NCBI GenBank assembly: GCA_016207825.1
Contig: JACQZI010000027.1
Coordinates: 67,607-131,606 of the forward strand
Source of the DNA: Planctomycetota bacterium
GTDB lineage: Bacteria; Planctomycetota; MHYJ01; JACQXL01; JACQZI01
Length of the DNA: 64,000 bases
Direction: 5' to 3'
Numbering within the stretch: the first letter of the stretch is position 1; every line of letters starts with the position of its first letter. This document shows, piece by piece, positions 8,194-15,286 of the stretch. A program made the translations under genes and the position numbers. The notes beneath the pieces are model-generated. The model was not told where the DNA came from, did not search any database, and saw only the letters and a list, made by a program, of their open reading frames with translations.

Positions 8194-8265
8194 GCTGGGA
8201 TAGCTCAACAGTAGAGCACCGGTTTTGTAAACCGGTGGTTGCGGGTGCGAATCCCGCTCCCAGCT
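8194..8265 (+). tRNA. tRNA-Thr (TGT)
   Basis: Acceptor arm GCTGGGA (8194-8200) pairs with TCCCAGC (8258-8264). The anticodon stem ccggt/accgg encloses the loop ttTGTaa, giving anticodon TGT. The T arm gcggg-tgcgaat-cccgc is perfect, although its loop starts TGC and not the usual TTC. CCA is not encoded. It is the first of four tRNA genes leading into tuf. Confidence 0.95.
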
Positions 8266-8372
8266 TTGATAAAGAAGCTGGCAGAAAACAGTAGTCAGTA
8301 AACAGTGTGTTTTTCCTTTGGGGCGGATATAAAGCTGATTACTAATTACTGCTTACTGGTTACTCTTTTAAC

Positions 8373-8454
8373 GGGCAGGTACCCAAGTGGTCAAAGGGGA
8401 CAGACTGTAAATCTGTTGGCGATGCCTTCGGGGGTTCAAATCCCTCCCTGCCCA
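8373..8454 (+). tRNA. tRNA-Tyr (GTA)
   Basis: Acceptor GGGCAGG (8373-8379) pairs with CCTGCCC (8447-8453). The anticodon loop ctGTAaa lies in the stem caga/tctg. A long variable arm (tggcgatgccttcg region), typical of bacterial tRNA-Tyr, precedes the T arm gggggttcaaatccctc. CCA is not encoded. Confidence 0.95.
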
Positions 8455-8525
8455 ATATTTAACTAATAATAAAATAATTCATAACTCGAAACTTTTTTTC
8501 CGTTACGAGTTGTCAGGTGAAGATT

Positions 8526-8596
8526 GCGGGCGTTGCTTAATGGTAAAGCTCCAGCCTTCCAAGCTGGTCACGTGGGTTCGATTCCCATCGCCCGCT
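8526..8596 (+). tRNA. tRNA-Gly (TCC)
   Basis: Acceptor GCGGGCG (8526-8532) pairs with CGCCCGC (8589-8595). The anticodon stem ccagc/gctgg surrounds cttccaa with anticodon TCC. The T arm is gtgggttcgattcccat. CCA is not encoded. It is located in the tRNA cluster before tuf. Confidence 0.95.
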
Positions 8597-8632
8597 CCAG
8601 AAGAAATTTATAACTAAATTATAATATTTATC

Positions 8633-8661
8633 TTGACACTTTTGCTTAAAATAAATATACT
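8633..8661 (+). promoter_or_regulatory. Sigma-70-type promoter of tRNA-Thr/tuf operon
   Basis: TTGACA at 8633-8638 and TATACT at 8656-8661 are separated by exactly 17 bases, a near-perfect housekeeping promoter, 21 bases upstream of the second tRNA-Thr. It should drive tRNA-Thr(GGT), tuf and probably rpmG, tRNA-Trp, secE and nusG. Confidence 0.8.
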
Positions 8662-8682
8662 TCTTAATTCTGTTATTTACAC

Positions 8683-8755
8683 GCTGTTGTAGCTCAGCTG
8701 GTAGAGCACGTCCTTGGTAAGGACGAGGTCATGGGTTCAAGTCCCATCAACAGCT
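8683..8755 (+). tRNA. tRNA-Thr (GGT)
   Basis: Acceptor GCTGTTG (8683-8689) pairs with CAACAGC (8748-8754). The anticodon stem cgtcc/ggacg encloses ttGGTaa, anticodon GGT. The T arm is atgggttcaagtcccat. It is the last tRNA before tuf, 46 bases away, and likely lies in the same transcript. Confidence 0.95.
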
Positions 8756-8801
8756 TGGTATAAGAGCTAATTGAAAAACAAATTATTAGGAGGATTTAAA
8801 A

Positions 8802-10010
8802 ATGGCAAAGGAAAAATTCCAACGAACTAAACCGCACCTGAACGTAGGGACTATCGGGCACATTGACCATGGCAAGACGATTTTAACTAGCACGATCACC
8901 AATGTTTTAGCCAAAGCCAATATGTCAAAGGCAAAAAGCTATGCTGAAATCGCAAAAGGCGGCGAGCAGCGCGGCGAAACCAAAATCCTTACCATCATGG
9001 TCGCCCACGTGGAGTACCAGACTGAAAAGCGTCATTATGCCCACATCGATTGCCCCGGGCATGCTGATTACATTAAGAACATGATTACCGGCGCCGCCCA
9101 GATGGATGGCGCGATTCTCGTTGTTTCCGCGGCTGACGGCCCGATGCCCCAGACCAAGGAACACGTCCTCTTGGCCCGCCAGGTGCAGGTCCCGGCAATC
9201 GTGGTATTCCTTTCCAAGACTGATTTAGTGACAGACCCTGAACTCTTGGACCTGGTTGAAGTGGAAATCAGGGAACTCTTGAATAAGTATAATTTCCCGG
9301 GCGACCAGACACCGGTTGTCCGCGGCGCGGCCTTGAAAGCCCTGGAATGCCTCTGCGCCAAGCGCGATTGCCAGTGGTGCGGCCAGATTTGGAAGCTGAT
9401 GGATGCGCTGGATAGCTATATTCCGCTGCCCGTCCGCGAAGTCGAGAAGCCGTTCCTTATGCAGATTGAAGACGTCTTCAGCATTAAAGGAAGAGGCACC
9501 GTTGGCACCGGCCGTGTCGAACGCGGTAAGATTAAAGTCGGCGAAGCGGTTGATATCATCGGCTTTTCCAAGGAAATCAAGAAAAGCGTCGTAACCGGCG
9601 TGGAAATGTTCAATAAAGAACTCGATGAAGGCATCACCGGCGACAATGTCGGTATCCTCCTGCGCGGCGTTGAAAAGGCCGAGCTCGAAAGAGGCATGGT
9701 CGTGGCGGCTCCGGGAAGCATTACCCCGCATACTAAATTCGAATCGGAAATTTATATTCTTTCCAAGGAAGAAGGCGGACGCCATACCCCATTCTTTGCG
9801 GGCTATCGGCCCCAGTTCTATTTCCGGACGACCGACGTTACCGGCAAGGTTGAATTGCCCCAGGGCGTGGAAATGGTCATGCCGGGCGACAACGTCAAGA
9901 TGGTAGTGGAGTTGCAGGTGCCGGTTGCCATGGAAGAAAAACTGCGTTTCGCTATTCGTGAAGGCGGTAAAACGGTTGGTGCAGGCGTGGTGACTAAAGT
10001 CCTTGCCTAA
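8802..10010 (+). CDS. tuf: Elongation factor Tu
   Basis: A 402-residue EF-Tu that brings aminoacyl-tRNA to the ribosome as a GTP complex. The start follows a strong aggaggatt. G1 GHIDHGKT and G3 DCPGHAD with the catalytic His are intact, and domains 2 and 3 are highly conserved ([40 protein letters not shown]). The effector loop reads [13 protein letters not shown], which keeps the G2 threonine but not RGITI; from memory, planctomycete EF-Tu has a similar divergent loop. The G4 motif NKxD is replaced by SKTD, and four cysteines (CLC, CQWC) occur near residue 190 where relatives have none. It is the only tuf in the window. Confidence 0.95.
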   Translation: MAKEKFQRTKPHLNVGTIGHIDHGKTILTSTITNVLAKANMSKAKSYAEIAKGGEQRGETKILTIMVAHVEYQTEKRHYAHIDCPGHADYIKNMITGAAQMDGAILVVSAADGPMPQTKEHVLLARQVQVPAIVVFLSKTDLVTDPELLDLVEVEIRELLNKYNFPGDQTPVVRGAALKALECLCAKRDCQWCGQIWKLMDALDSYIPLPVREVEKPFLMQIEDVFSIKGRGTVGTGRVERGKIKVGEAVDIIGFSKEIKKSVVTGVEMFNKELDEGITGDNVGILLRGVEKAELERGMVVAAPGSITPHTKFESEIYILSKEEGGRHTPFFAGYRPQFYFRTTDVTGKVELPQGVEMVMPGDNVKMVVELQVPVAMEEKLRFAIREGGKTVGAGVVTKVLA

Positions 10011-10033
10011 AACAACCAGGAACGTTTATAACT

Positions 10034-10183
10034 ATGCGTGAAGGTATTTTTTTGGAATGCACCAAATGCGGAGACCGTTATTACCGGGTCACTAAAAACT
10101 CTAAAAAGACGGGCAAGCTGGAATTGAAAAAATTCTGCCGAATTTGCCGCAGTCATACCGTGCATAAAGAAAGAAAAAAATAG
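10034..10183 (+). CDS. rpmG: Ribosomal protein bL33
   Basis: A 49-residue protein, too short for usual ORF cut-offs, between tuf and tRNA-Trp, the conserved bacterial position of rpmG. It has the bL33 pattern: LECTKCGDRYY at the start, KNSKKTGKLELKKFC and CRICRSHTVHKE at the end, with two Cys-x-x-Cys pairs forming a zinc ribbon (the C+ type). It is a component of the large ribosomal subunit. The site ggaac lies before ATG 10034. The stop is TAG 10181-10183. Confidence 0.93.
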   Translation: MREGIFLECTKCGDRYYRVTKNSKKTGKLELKKFCRICRSHTVHKERKK

Positions 10184-10236
10184 TTCTGGCTTCATCCGGT
10201 AGCAGATTTATTTGTGATTCTCTTTAATCTTAAAAT

Positions 10237-10310
10237 AGGTCTGTAGCTCCAATTGGTAGAGCGCCGGTCTCCAAAACCGGATGTTGGGGGTTCGAATCCC
10301 TCCAGACCTG
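10237..10310 (+). tRNA. tRNA-Trp (CCA)
   Basis: Acceptor AGGTCTG (10237-10243) pairs with CAGACCT (10303-10309), with G as discriminator. The anticodon loop ctCCAaa lies in the stem ccggt/accgg. The T arm is tgggggttcgaatccctcc. It occupies the classical rpmG - tRNA-Trp - secE position. Confidence 0.96.
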
Positions 10311-10336
10311 AATAAATTAATTCATATTGAAAAAAT

Positions 10337-10786
10337 ATGGGATTAAAATATTATAAAAAAGAACAGGGTAAGGTTATCCGCATCGTGACCGCTATCTGCT
10401 TGTTCCTGATGGTGTGTTACGGATATTATTCGCTTTATCGTTTTGTCCCACCCATAAATACCGCAAATGGAAATTATACTTTTTGGGGAACCATTCTTAC
10501 TAAAATACCGTTCTTCGATTTCGGGATTAATTACGGTATGATTATTTCCGCTCTTTTATGCCTGGGCACATGCTTCTTTGTGTATCTTGTCGTTTTAAAT
10601 AAGCCGAAAACCGCTGAATTCCTGATAGAATCCGAAGCCGAGCTTAAGAAGGTTTCCTGGCCCTCCCGCCAGCAATATACCGGCTCATCGGTTGCCGTAA
10701 TTATTTCCGTGGTCGTCTTGGGCCTTTTCCTGGTCTCGGCGGATTGGATATTTTTGCAGTTGATGAAACTCATCAGGATATATTAA
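10337..10786 (+). CDS. secE: Preprotein translocase subunit SecE
   Basis: A 149-residue membrane protein with three predicted transmembrane segments (about 16-33, 60-84 and 115-143). The diagnostic segment is ESEAELKKVSWPSRQQY, the amphipathic helix and conserved KxxWPxR turn before the last transmembrane helix of SecE, which clamps SecY in the SecYEG channel. It is longer than the minimal SecE because of the extra N-terminal segments, as in E. coli. It sits between tRNA-Trp and nusG as expected. Confidence 0.93.
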   Translation: MGLKYYKKEQGKVIRIVTAICLFLMVCYGYYSLYRFVPPINTANGNYTFWGTILTKIPFFDFGINYGMIISALLCLGTCFFVYLVVLNKPKTAEFLIESEAELKKVSWPSRQQYTGSSVAVIISVVVLGLFLVSADWIFLQLMKLIRIY

Positions 10787-10800
10787 AGGAGAAACGAAGA

Positions 10801-11334
10801 GTGGATAAAAAGTGGTATGTCGTCAGGGTTCAAACCGGCAGGGAAGAATTCCTTAAAACCATGCTGGAAAAGCAGATCAAGGAAAAAGGATTGGATTCAT
10901 TCGTTGCTCGCATACTCGTTCCCGTGGAAAAGGTTTCCGAAATACGCGGCGGCAAGAAAAAAGTCGTCGGTCGTAAGCTTTACCCCGGTTACATCATGGT
11001 CGAAATGGAATTGAATGACCAGACTAAGGTGGCTATCCGCGAAACCCCGGGAATCGGTGATTTCGTCGGCTCCAAGAACCCGGTACCCTTGCAGAAGCAC
11101 GAAGTGGAAAAAATGCTCATGCTCGAACATGCGGTCGAATCAGGCGAAAGCCCCAAGATAAAAATAGCATTTAAGAAGAACGATAACGTCCGCATAAAAG
11201 AAGGCGCTTTTGAAAACCTCGAAGGGGTCGTGGAGGAAGTTATTCCTTCCAAGGGCTTGGTTAAGGTGCTCGTGACTATTTTCGGTCGTTCTACCGAGGT
11301 CGAACTGGAATACTGGCAGCTGGAAGCGATTTAG
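10801..11334 (+). CDS. nusG: Transcription termination/antitermination factor NusG
   Basis: A 177-residue NusG. I chose GTG 10801, after aaaggag at 10785-10791, because the family begins with KKWYVVRVQTGRE; the longer frame from 10744 overlaps secE. The N-terminal NGN domain (WYVVRVQTGREEFLKTMLE; GRKLYPGYIMVEMELND; RETPGIGDFVGSKNPVPL) is followed by the KOW domain (NVRIKEGAFENLEGVVEEV; VKVLVTIFGRSTEVELEY). NusG binds RNA polymerase and couples it to Rho or the ribosome. The usual following genes rplK-rplA-rplJ-rplL-rpoB are absent here. Confidence 0.95.
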   Translation: MDKKWYVVRVQTGREEFLKTMLEKQIKEKGLDSFVARILVPVEKVSEIRGGKKKVVGRKLYPGYIMVEMELNDQTKVAIRETPGIGDFVGSKNPVPLQKHEVEKMLMLEHAVESGESPKIKIAFKKNDNVRIKEGAFENLEGVVEEVIPSKGLVKVLVTIFGRSTEVELEYWQLEAI

Positions 11335-11544
11335 GTTCAAATCTTCATTCTTTCACTTATCCTCAAAAGACTGATTTATTCTTAGTATCTTCGCCCCGCT
11401 CCGCTACGGGGATACCCCTCTGACGAGGACACCCAATTATGTTAAAACCTAGGGGTAGCCGATTATTGGGAGTCCCTGACTAAAGGAATGGGATGGCAAC
11501 GAATTTTCCTTGACCCCATTCTAAAATAATATAAGATATTGCGT
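11335..11544. other. Gene-free spacer with short palindromes
   Basis: No coding sequence is seen between nusG and ridA. The stretch 11393-11500 contains short GC-rich inverted sequences (ccccgctccgctacgggg; ggggatacccc) and a gattattgggagtccc segment that resembles sequences in the palindromic region at 61446-61690, so it probably belongs to the same dispersed repeat family. No ribosomal L11 leader or T-tract terminator is recognisable. Confidence 0.5.
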
Positions 11545-11925
11545 ATGAAGAAAATTATTTCCACGGATTCAGCCCCAAAAGCAATCGGCCCTTATTCACA
11601 AGCGGTTGTGGCAGGGCAGTTCCTCTTTGCCTCCGGGCAGATACCGATTAATCCGTTGACTAACGAATTGGTTAAGGCCGGCATTACCCAGCAGACCGAG
11701 CAGGTCATGAATAACCTGAAAGCCGTCATGGAAAAAGCCGGCGGCAGCATGGATTCCATCGTAAAAACCACCATTTACCTGAAAAACATGGGTGATTTCG
11801 CCAAGGTGAATGAAGTCTACGGAAAATACTTTGTTTCCAATCCACCGGCAAGGGCGACTGTCGAAGTCAGCCGGTTGCCCAAAGACGTGGATGTCGAAAT
11901 CGATGCCGTTGCTTTTATTGAATAA
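11545..11925 (+). CDS. ridA: RidA family reactive intermediate deaminase
   Basis: A 126-residue RidA/YjgF protein: [13 protein letters not shown] at the start, [12 protein letters not shown], and a C-terminal [20 protein letters not shown] segment with the arginine that binds the substrate carboxylate (Arg105 in E. coli RidA) and the final glutamate region. RidA hydrolyses enamine/imine intermediates formed by PLP enzymes. I start at ATG 11545 and not at the in-frame TTG 11539. The length and motifs are fully typical. The gene is monocistronic in appearance. Confidence 0.92.
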   Translation: MKKIISTDSAPKAIGPYSQAVVAGQFLFASGQIPINPLTNELVKAGITQQTEQVMNNLKAVMEKAGGSMDSIVKTTIYLKNMGDFAKVNEVYGKYFVSNPPARATVEVSRLPKDVDVEIDAVAFIE

Positions 11926-11943
11926 ATAATCTTGTAGGGGCTT

Positions 11944-12053
11944 GCCCCGTTAGAGATTTGGAAAAAAGGATGTTTACTCTCTAAATGGGGGCTGTCTTTG
12001 AAAAATAATATATTTTCGGTTTCCCCGGGTTGAACGGCAATCTCTAACGGGGC
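11944..12053. repeat. 15-bp perfect inverted repeat, about 110 bp element
   Basis: gccccgttagagatt at 11944-11958 is repeated as its exact reverse complement at 12039-12053. The right arm overlaps the first six bases (CGGGGC) of a truncated tRNA-Pro copy. The 80 bases between have no open frame. It could be a miniature element that duplicated part of the tRNA. Confidence 0.6.
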
Positions 12054-12109
12054 GTAGCTCAGTTTGATAATGAGCGTCCCGATAGGCATCGGGGAGGTCA
12101 CTGGGTTTA
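12048..12109 (+). pseudogene. Truncated tRNA-Pro copy
   Basis: The first 19 bases (CGGGGCGTAGCTCAGTTTG) equal those of the intact tRNA-Pro 104 bases downstream, and GAGCG and GAGGTCACTGG also match. The anticodon arm is replaced by the palindrome cccgataggcatcggg and the T arm and 3' acceptor strand are missing, so it cannot fold into a tRNA. Confidence 0.75.
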
Positions 12110-12151
12110 AAGAGGTTTAATAGAAGTAATTGGTTAGTAGTTAATGATAAT

Positions 12152-12227
12152 CGGGGCGTAGCTCAGTTTGGCTTAGAGCGCTGCGTTCGGGACGCAGAGG
12201 TCACTGGTTCAAGTCCAGCCGCCCCGA
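12152..12227 (+). tRNA. tRNA-Pro (CGG)
   Basis: Acceptor CGGGGCG (12152-12158) pairs with CGCCCCG (12220-12226). The anticodon stem ctgcg/cgcag surrounds ttCGGga, anticodon CGG. The T arm is ctggttcaagtccag. CCA is not encoded. A broken partial copy lies just upstream. Confidence 0.95.
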
Positions 12228-12253
12228 TTTTAAATATAAAAGAAGGAGAGTAT

Positions 12254-13222
12254 ATGAAAGCTTGGCAAACCATTTTTATTCTCGCCTTTTTATTCATAAC
12301 GGTTCTCATGGTAAACGGATGCGTTTTCATGACCATGGACTTGAAGCCAAAAGAAGATTTAGAAGAGGTCTTCGTTTCCGGCAACCAAAAGGGCAAGGAA
12401 AAAATACTTATCATCCCCATCCACGGCACCATCCTCGGCGAAGAAGACGACGCCCCGCGCAATTGCGTCACGCCGGTAAAAATTATGGAAATCCTGAACA
12501 AAGCCACCAATGACGATAATATTAAAGCCATCATACTTTCCGTGGATTCTCCCGGCGGCGGGGTAACGGCCAGCGACCGCATTTACAAATGCCTTAAGGA
12601 ATTTAAGAAAAGCCATAACAATATCCCCGTTGTTACCCTGATGAAAGATACCGCCGCTTCAGGCGGATATTATATTTCCATGTCTTCGGATTATATCATT
12701 GCCCATCCCACGACTATCACCGGCAGTATCGGAGTCATTTCCATATTCGTTACACTGGAAGACCTCCTGCAATGGGCAAAGACAGAGGTCATCGTGATAA
12801 AATCCGGGGAGATGAAAGATTCCGGTTCGCCTTTCCGCATGATGAAACCGCAGGAAAAGGAATTCTTCATGAATATCATAAAGGAAATGTATGCCGGGTT
12901 TGTCAATATCGTAGATGAAAACCGCAAAGAGCTTTCGCTTGAAAAGGTGAAAGAACTTGCCGACGGCAGGGTTTATACGGGACGCCAGGCGTTGGATAAT
13001 AAATTGGTGGATGCTATCGGCTACCAGGAAGATGCCGTTACCAAGGCCGAGTCTCTTGCCGGGATTACCGATGCCAAAGTGGTTACCTATAAAAAGCCCA
13101 GGGGCGCGTTGGAAAGCGCCTTCAGCATACAATCAAACAGTGATATCGCCCAGCTCAAGCAGATACTCCTGCAAAATACGACAACACGCTTTATGTATCT
13201 CTGGCTTCCGGGTGCAGAATAA
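12254..13222 (+). CDS. sppA: Signal peptide peptidase SppA, S49 family
   Basis: A 322-residue S49 serine peptidase anchored at the inner membrane. The N-terminal hydrophobic stretch ends LMVNGC, a possible lipobox. The catalytic pair of short SppA enzymes is visible: Ser136 in TAASGGYYIS and Lys188 in SGEMKDSGSP. SVDSPGGGVTASD and TTITGSIGV are the other conserved family segments. SppA removes signal peptide remnants from the membrane. A good aaggag site precedes ATG 12254. It heads a stretch of exported peptidase genes (to 17863) in this window. Confidence 0.9.
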   Translation: MKAWQTIFILAFLFITVLMVNGCVFMTMDLKPKEDLEEVFVSGNQKGKEKILIIPIHGTILGEEDDAPRNCVTPVKIMEILNKATNDDNIKAIILSVDSPGGGVTASDRIYKCLKEFKKSHNNIPVVTLMKDTAASGGYYISMSSDYIIAHPTTITGSIGVISIFVTLEDLLQWAKTEVIVIKSGEMKDSGSPFRMMKPQEKEFFMNIIKEMYAGFVNIVDENRKELSLEKVKELADGRVYTGRQALDNKLVDAIGYQEDAVTKAESLAGITDAKVVTYKKPRGALESAFSIQSNSDIAQLKQILLQNTTTRFMYLWLPGAE

Positions 13223-13267
13223 GATTAGAGTATCAGGTATTCCGCTTATTTTGAAAAGGAGGCGAAT

Positions 13268-13684
13268 ATGCCGTCAAATGGAACCGAACACAGGAAATAC
13301 AAACGCTATGGGGTTAAGGGCTCGGCTGTGCAGTATAAGCCGGATAGTTTCTTCAGCCTCTTTCGCTCTCTTTCCCGAAAATACATCGTGCTCGATATGT
13401 CGACCGCCGGCATGCAGTTTGTTACCAAGGAAGAGTTTAAGGAAGGCACCCATCTCCAGCTGCAGATTAGCGCGCCGCATCTCTATGATCAAATTATCCC
13501 TGTCAAAGGCGAGGTGGTCTGGTTAAGGGCCGCCCCGGAACTGCGTATTAATGTGGTCGGCGTGAAGTTTACCTCGCTGGCGCTGCCGGATAAATCCAGA
13601 TTGAAATCCATCCTTGATGGCGCCGTTCTGGAAAAGGTCCATTACGCCGAGTCGATACACCTGAAAAAAGCGGATAAGATATAA
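13268..13684 (+). CDS. PilZ domain protein
   Basis: A 138-residue single-domain protein with the two parts of the cyclic-di-GMP binding signature: the RxxxR-type HRKYKRYGV at residues 8-16 and the D/NxSxxG motif DMSTAGMQF near residue 43, followed by beta strands (EGTHLQLQIS; KGEVVWLRAAPE; VVGVKFTSL). It is likely a cytoplasmic c-di-GMP receptor, though some PilZ proteins do not bind the nucleotide. A site (aaaaggaggcg) precedes ATG 13268. It follows sppA after 45 bases. Confidence 0.85.
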   Translation: MPSNGTEHRKYKRYGVKGSAVQYKPDSFFSLFRSLSRKYIVLDMSTAGMQFVTKEEFKEGTHLQLQISAPHLYDQIIPVKGEVVWLRAAPELRINVVGVKFTSLALPDKSRLKSILDGAVLEKVHYAESIHLKKADKI

Positions 13685-13773
13685 TAAAATTAAGAGTAAG
13701 GTTCGGATGTTTCCCGGTACAATGCAAAATATAATAGGTTTTGCCGTGGAAGCACTTAAAGAAAGGATGGAAA

Positions 13774-15204
13774 ATGAAAATAAATAAATGGAAATTTAAC
13801 CTGCTGGCTTTAATTGCAGTAAGCATATCATTAACTATAGGTGGTGTTCACACGATACTGGCGCAGGGAAAAAAGGATAAGGCGGAAGTGATTACCGCGG
13901 AGCGAATCATAAAAGACATCAAAATATACCAGAAAGAAGTGGAAGATATTAGGGGTAAGAAATTCAAGGCCGATACTACGGTAAAAAACCAGTCCATGGA
14001 TGAATTTAAGCAATTCGTTAAGGCGGGATTGGATGAGGAGCTCCCGAAAGAAAAGGCGCAGTTAATCCAGGCCGCCTGGTCAAAATTGGGGCTGATCCCT
14101 AAAGATTATGATTTACGAAAAGGATTAGAAAATCTTGTGGTCAGCCAGGCCGGTGCGTATTATGATAATAAAACCAAAACGGTTTATCTGATTAAAACGG
14201 ATGCCCTCCCGCCTTCTATCGTTAAAATGGCGATAGTCCATGAGCTTTGCCATGCACTGCAGGACCAGTATTTTGACCTTACGAAAATCATGAAAGATTC
14301 CATGGGAGACTACGATTATTCGGCAGCCATGCGATTCCTTTATGAAGGCGAGGCAAGCTATGTGGGGAATTTTTATGCGGCCAAAGAAATGCTTTCCGGC
14401 ATGGGAATGGATATGAAATCGGATGACCCGATGATACTCCAGCAGTTTATGCTTTTAAAATCCATGAGCCGGGAGGCCGTGTTAAAACAGAACGATGCAG
14501 AGATGGGCCAGTTAAGCGGGGACTATCCGGCAATAAAAGCAAGCCTGGATGGCGCCAAAACCGCTCCTCCTTTTCTTTATTGGGAACTTAGCGCCCCGTA
14601 TGTTTCCGGCGTGGCAAACATCGCGGAAATCATCGGCCTTAAACTCAAAAACCAGAAACAAGATTATACCGGAGGTTGGCAAAATGTGGATATTGCTTAT
14701 AGCGCAAAATTAGTTTCTACCGAGCAGATCTTTCATCCGGCTAAACTGTTAACGGAAAAAGACGAACCGACAGCGGTTACTCAGCCGGAATTGCCTGAAT
14801 CTTGGGAAGTGGCGTATTCCGATAATCTCGGCGAATTCGGCTTCTGGACGCTTTATGATGTTTATGGGATTAAAGACCCAGCCAAAGCCGCCGATGGATG
14901 GGACGGAGACAAGTATTTCCTGCTCAAAAACAAGGAGAGTGATAATTACGCGCTGTATTTTTCCACGGTTTGGGACACCAATAACGACGCCGCGGATTCT
15001 TTTGAAGCGTATCAAAAAATCGTGGTTGAGAAAAATCCTGACTGGAAGAAAAGCGATGATTCAACCAAACAATCCGTGACATGGAACAGCCCGGACGGCA
15101 AGTTTACGGTTATTATGGCATTGGAAAACAATAAATGGATATCCATGGAAAACATACCGTCCGAAACGGTAAAGTTATGGAAAACCCCTCTGAAGAAAGA
15201 TTAA
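13774..15204 (+). CDS. Exported zinc metallopeptidase-like protein (HExxH)
   Basis: A 476-residue protein from ATG 13774, with a signal peptide (KFNLLALIAVSISLTIGGVH, then ILAQG). Near residue 155 it has MAIVHELCHALQDQYFDL, a HExxH zinc site, and FLYEGEASYVGNFYA about 45 residues later, whose Glu is a probable third ligand, so this is a gluzincin-like arrangement. The rest is mixed alpha/beta without a recognised domain. Similar HELxHALQDQ proteins are known to me from myxobacterial and planctomycete genomes, without assigned function. The in-frame start at 13741 adds eleven unlikely residues. It may act in envelope protein turnover. Confidence 0.7.
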   Translation: MKINKWKFNLLALIAVSISLTIGGVHTILAQGKKDKAEVITAERIIKDIKIYQKEVEDIRGKKFKADTTVKNQSMDEFKQFVKAGLDEELPKEKAQLIQAAWSKLGLIPKDYDLRKGLENLVVSQAGAYYDNKTKTVYLIKTDALPPSIVKMAIVHELCHALQDQYFDLTKIMKDSMGDYDYSAAMRFLYEGEASYVGNFYAAKEMLSGMGMDMKSDDPMILQQFMLLKSMSREAVLKQNDAEMGQLSGDYPAIKASLDGAKTAPPFLYWELSAPYVSGVANIAEIIGLKLKNQKQDYTGGWQNVDIAYSAKLVSTEQIFHPAKLLTEKDEPTAVTQPELPESWEVAYSDNLGEFGFWTLYDVYGIKDPAKAADGWDGDKYFLLKNKESDNYALYFSTVWDTNNDAADSFEAYQKIVVEKNPDWKKSDDSTKQSVTWNSPDGKFTVIMALENNKWISMENIPSETVKLWKTPLKKD

Positions 15205-15286
15205 AGGGAATAAAAACCGTTCGGGAATACAAAGTTGATTGGTGGATTAAGCGCGAAATAAACAATCAAATCGTAAAGGATGCAAC

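Noticed and set aside
9225-9785. Long open frame on the minus strand inside tuf
   Set aside because: It is a shadow of the highly biased tuf codons in the opposite frame; no ribosome-binding site or known family. The same applies to other antisense frames over bamA, lpxA and ispG.
8802-10010. Loss of the G2 threonine in EF-Tu
   Set aside because: An RGETK string looks like a damaged RGITI, but alignment from the conserved HVEY shows that Thr in LTIMV is at the G2 position; only the flanking residues differ.
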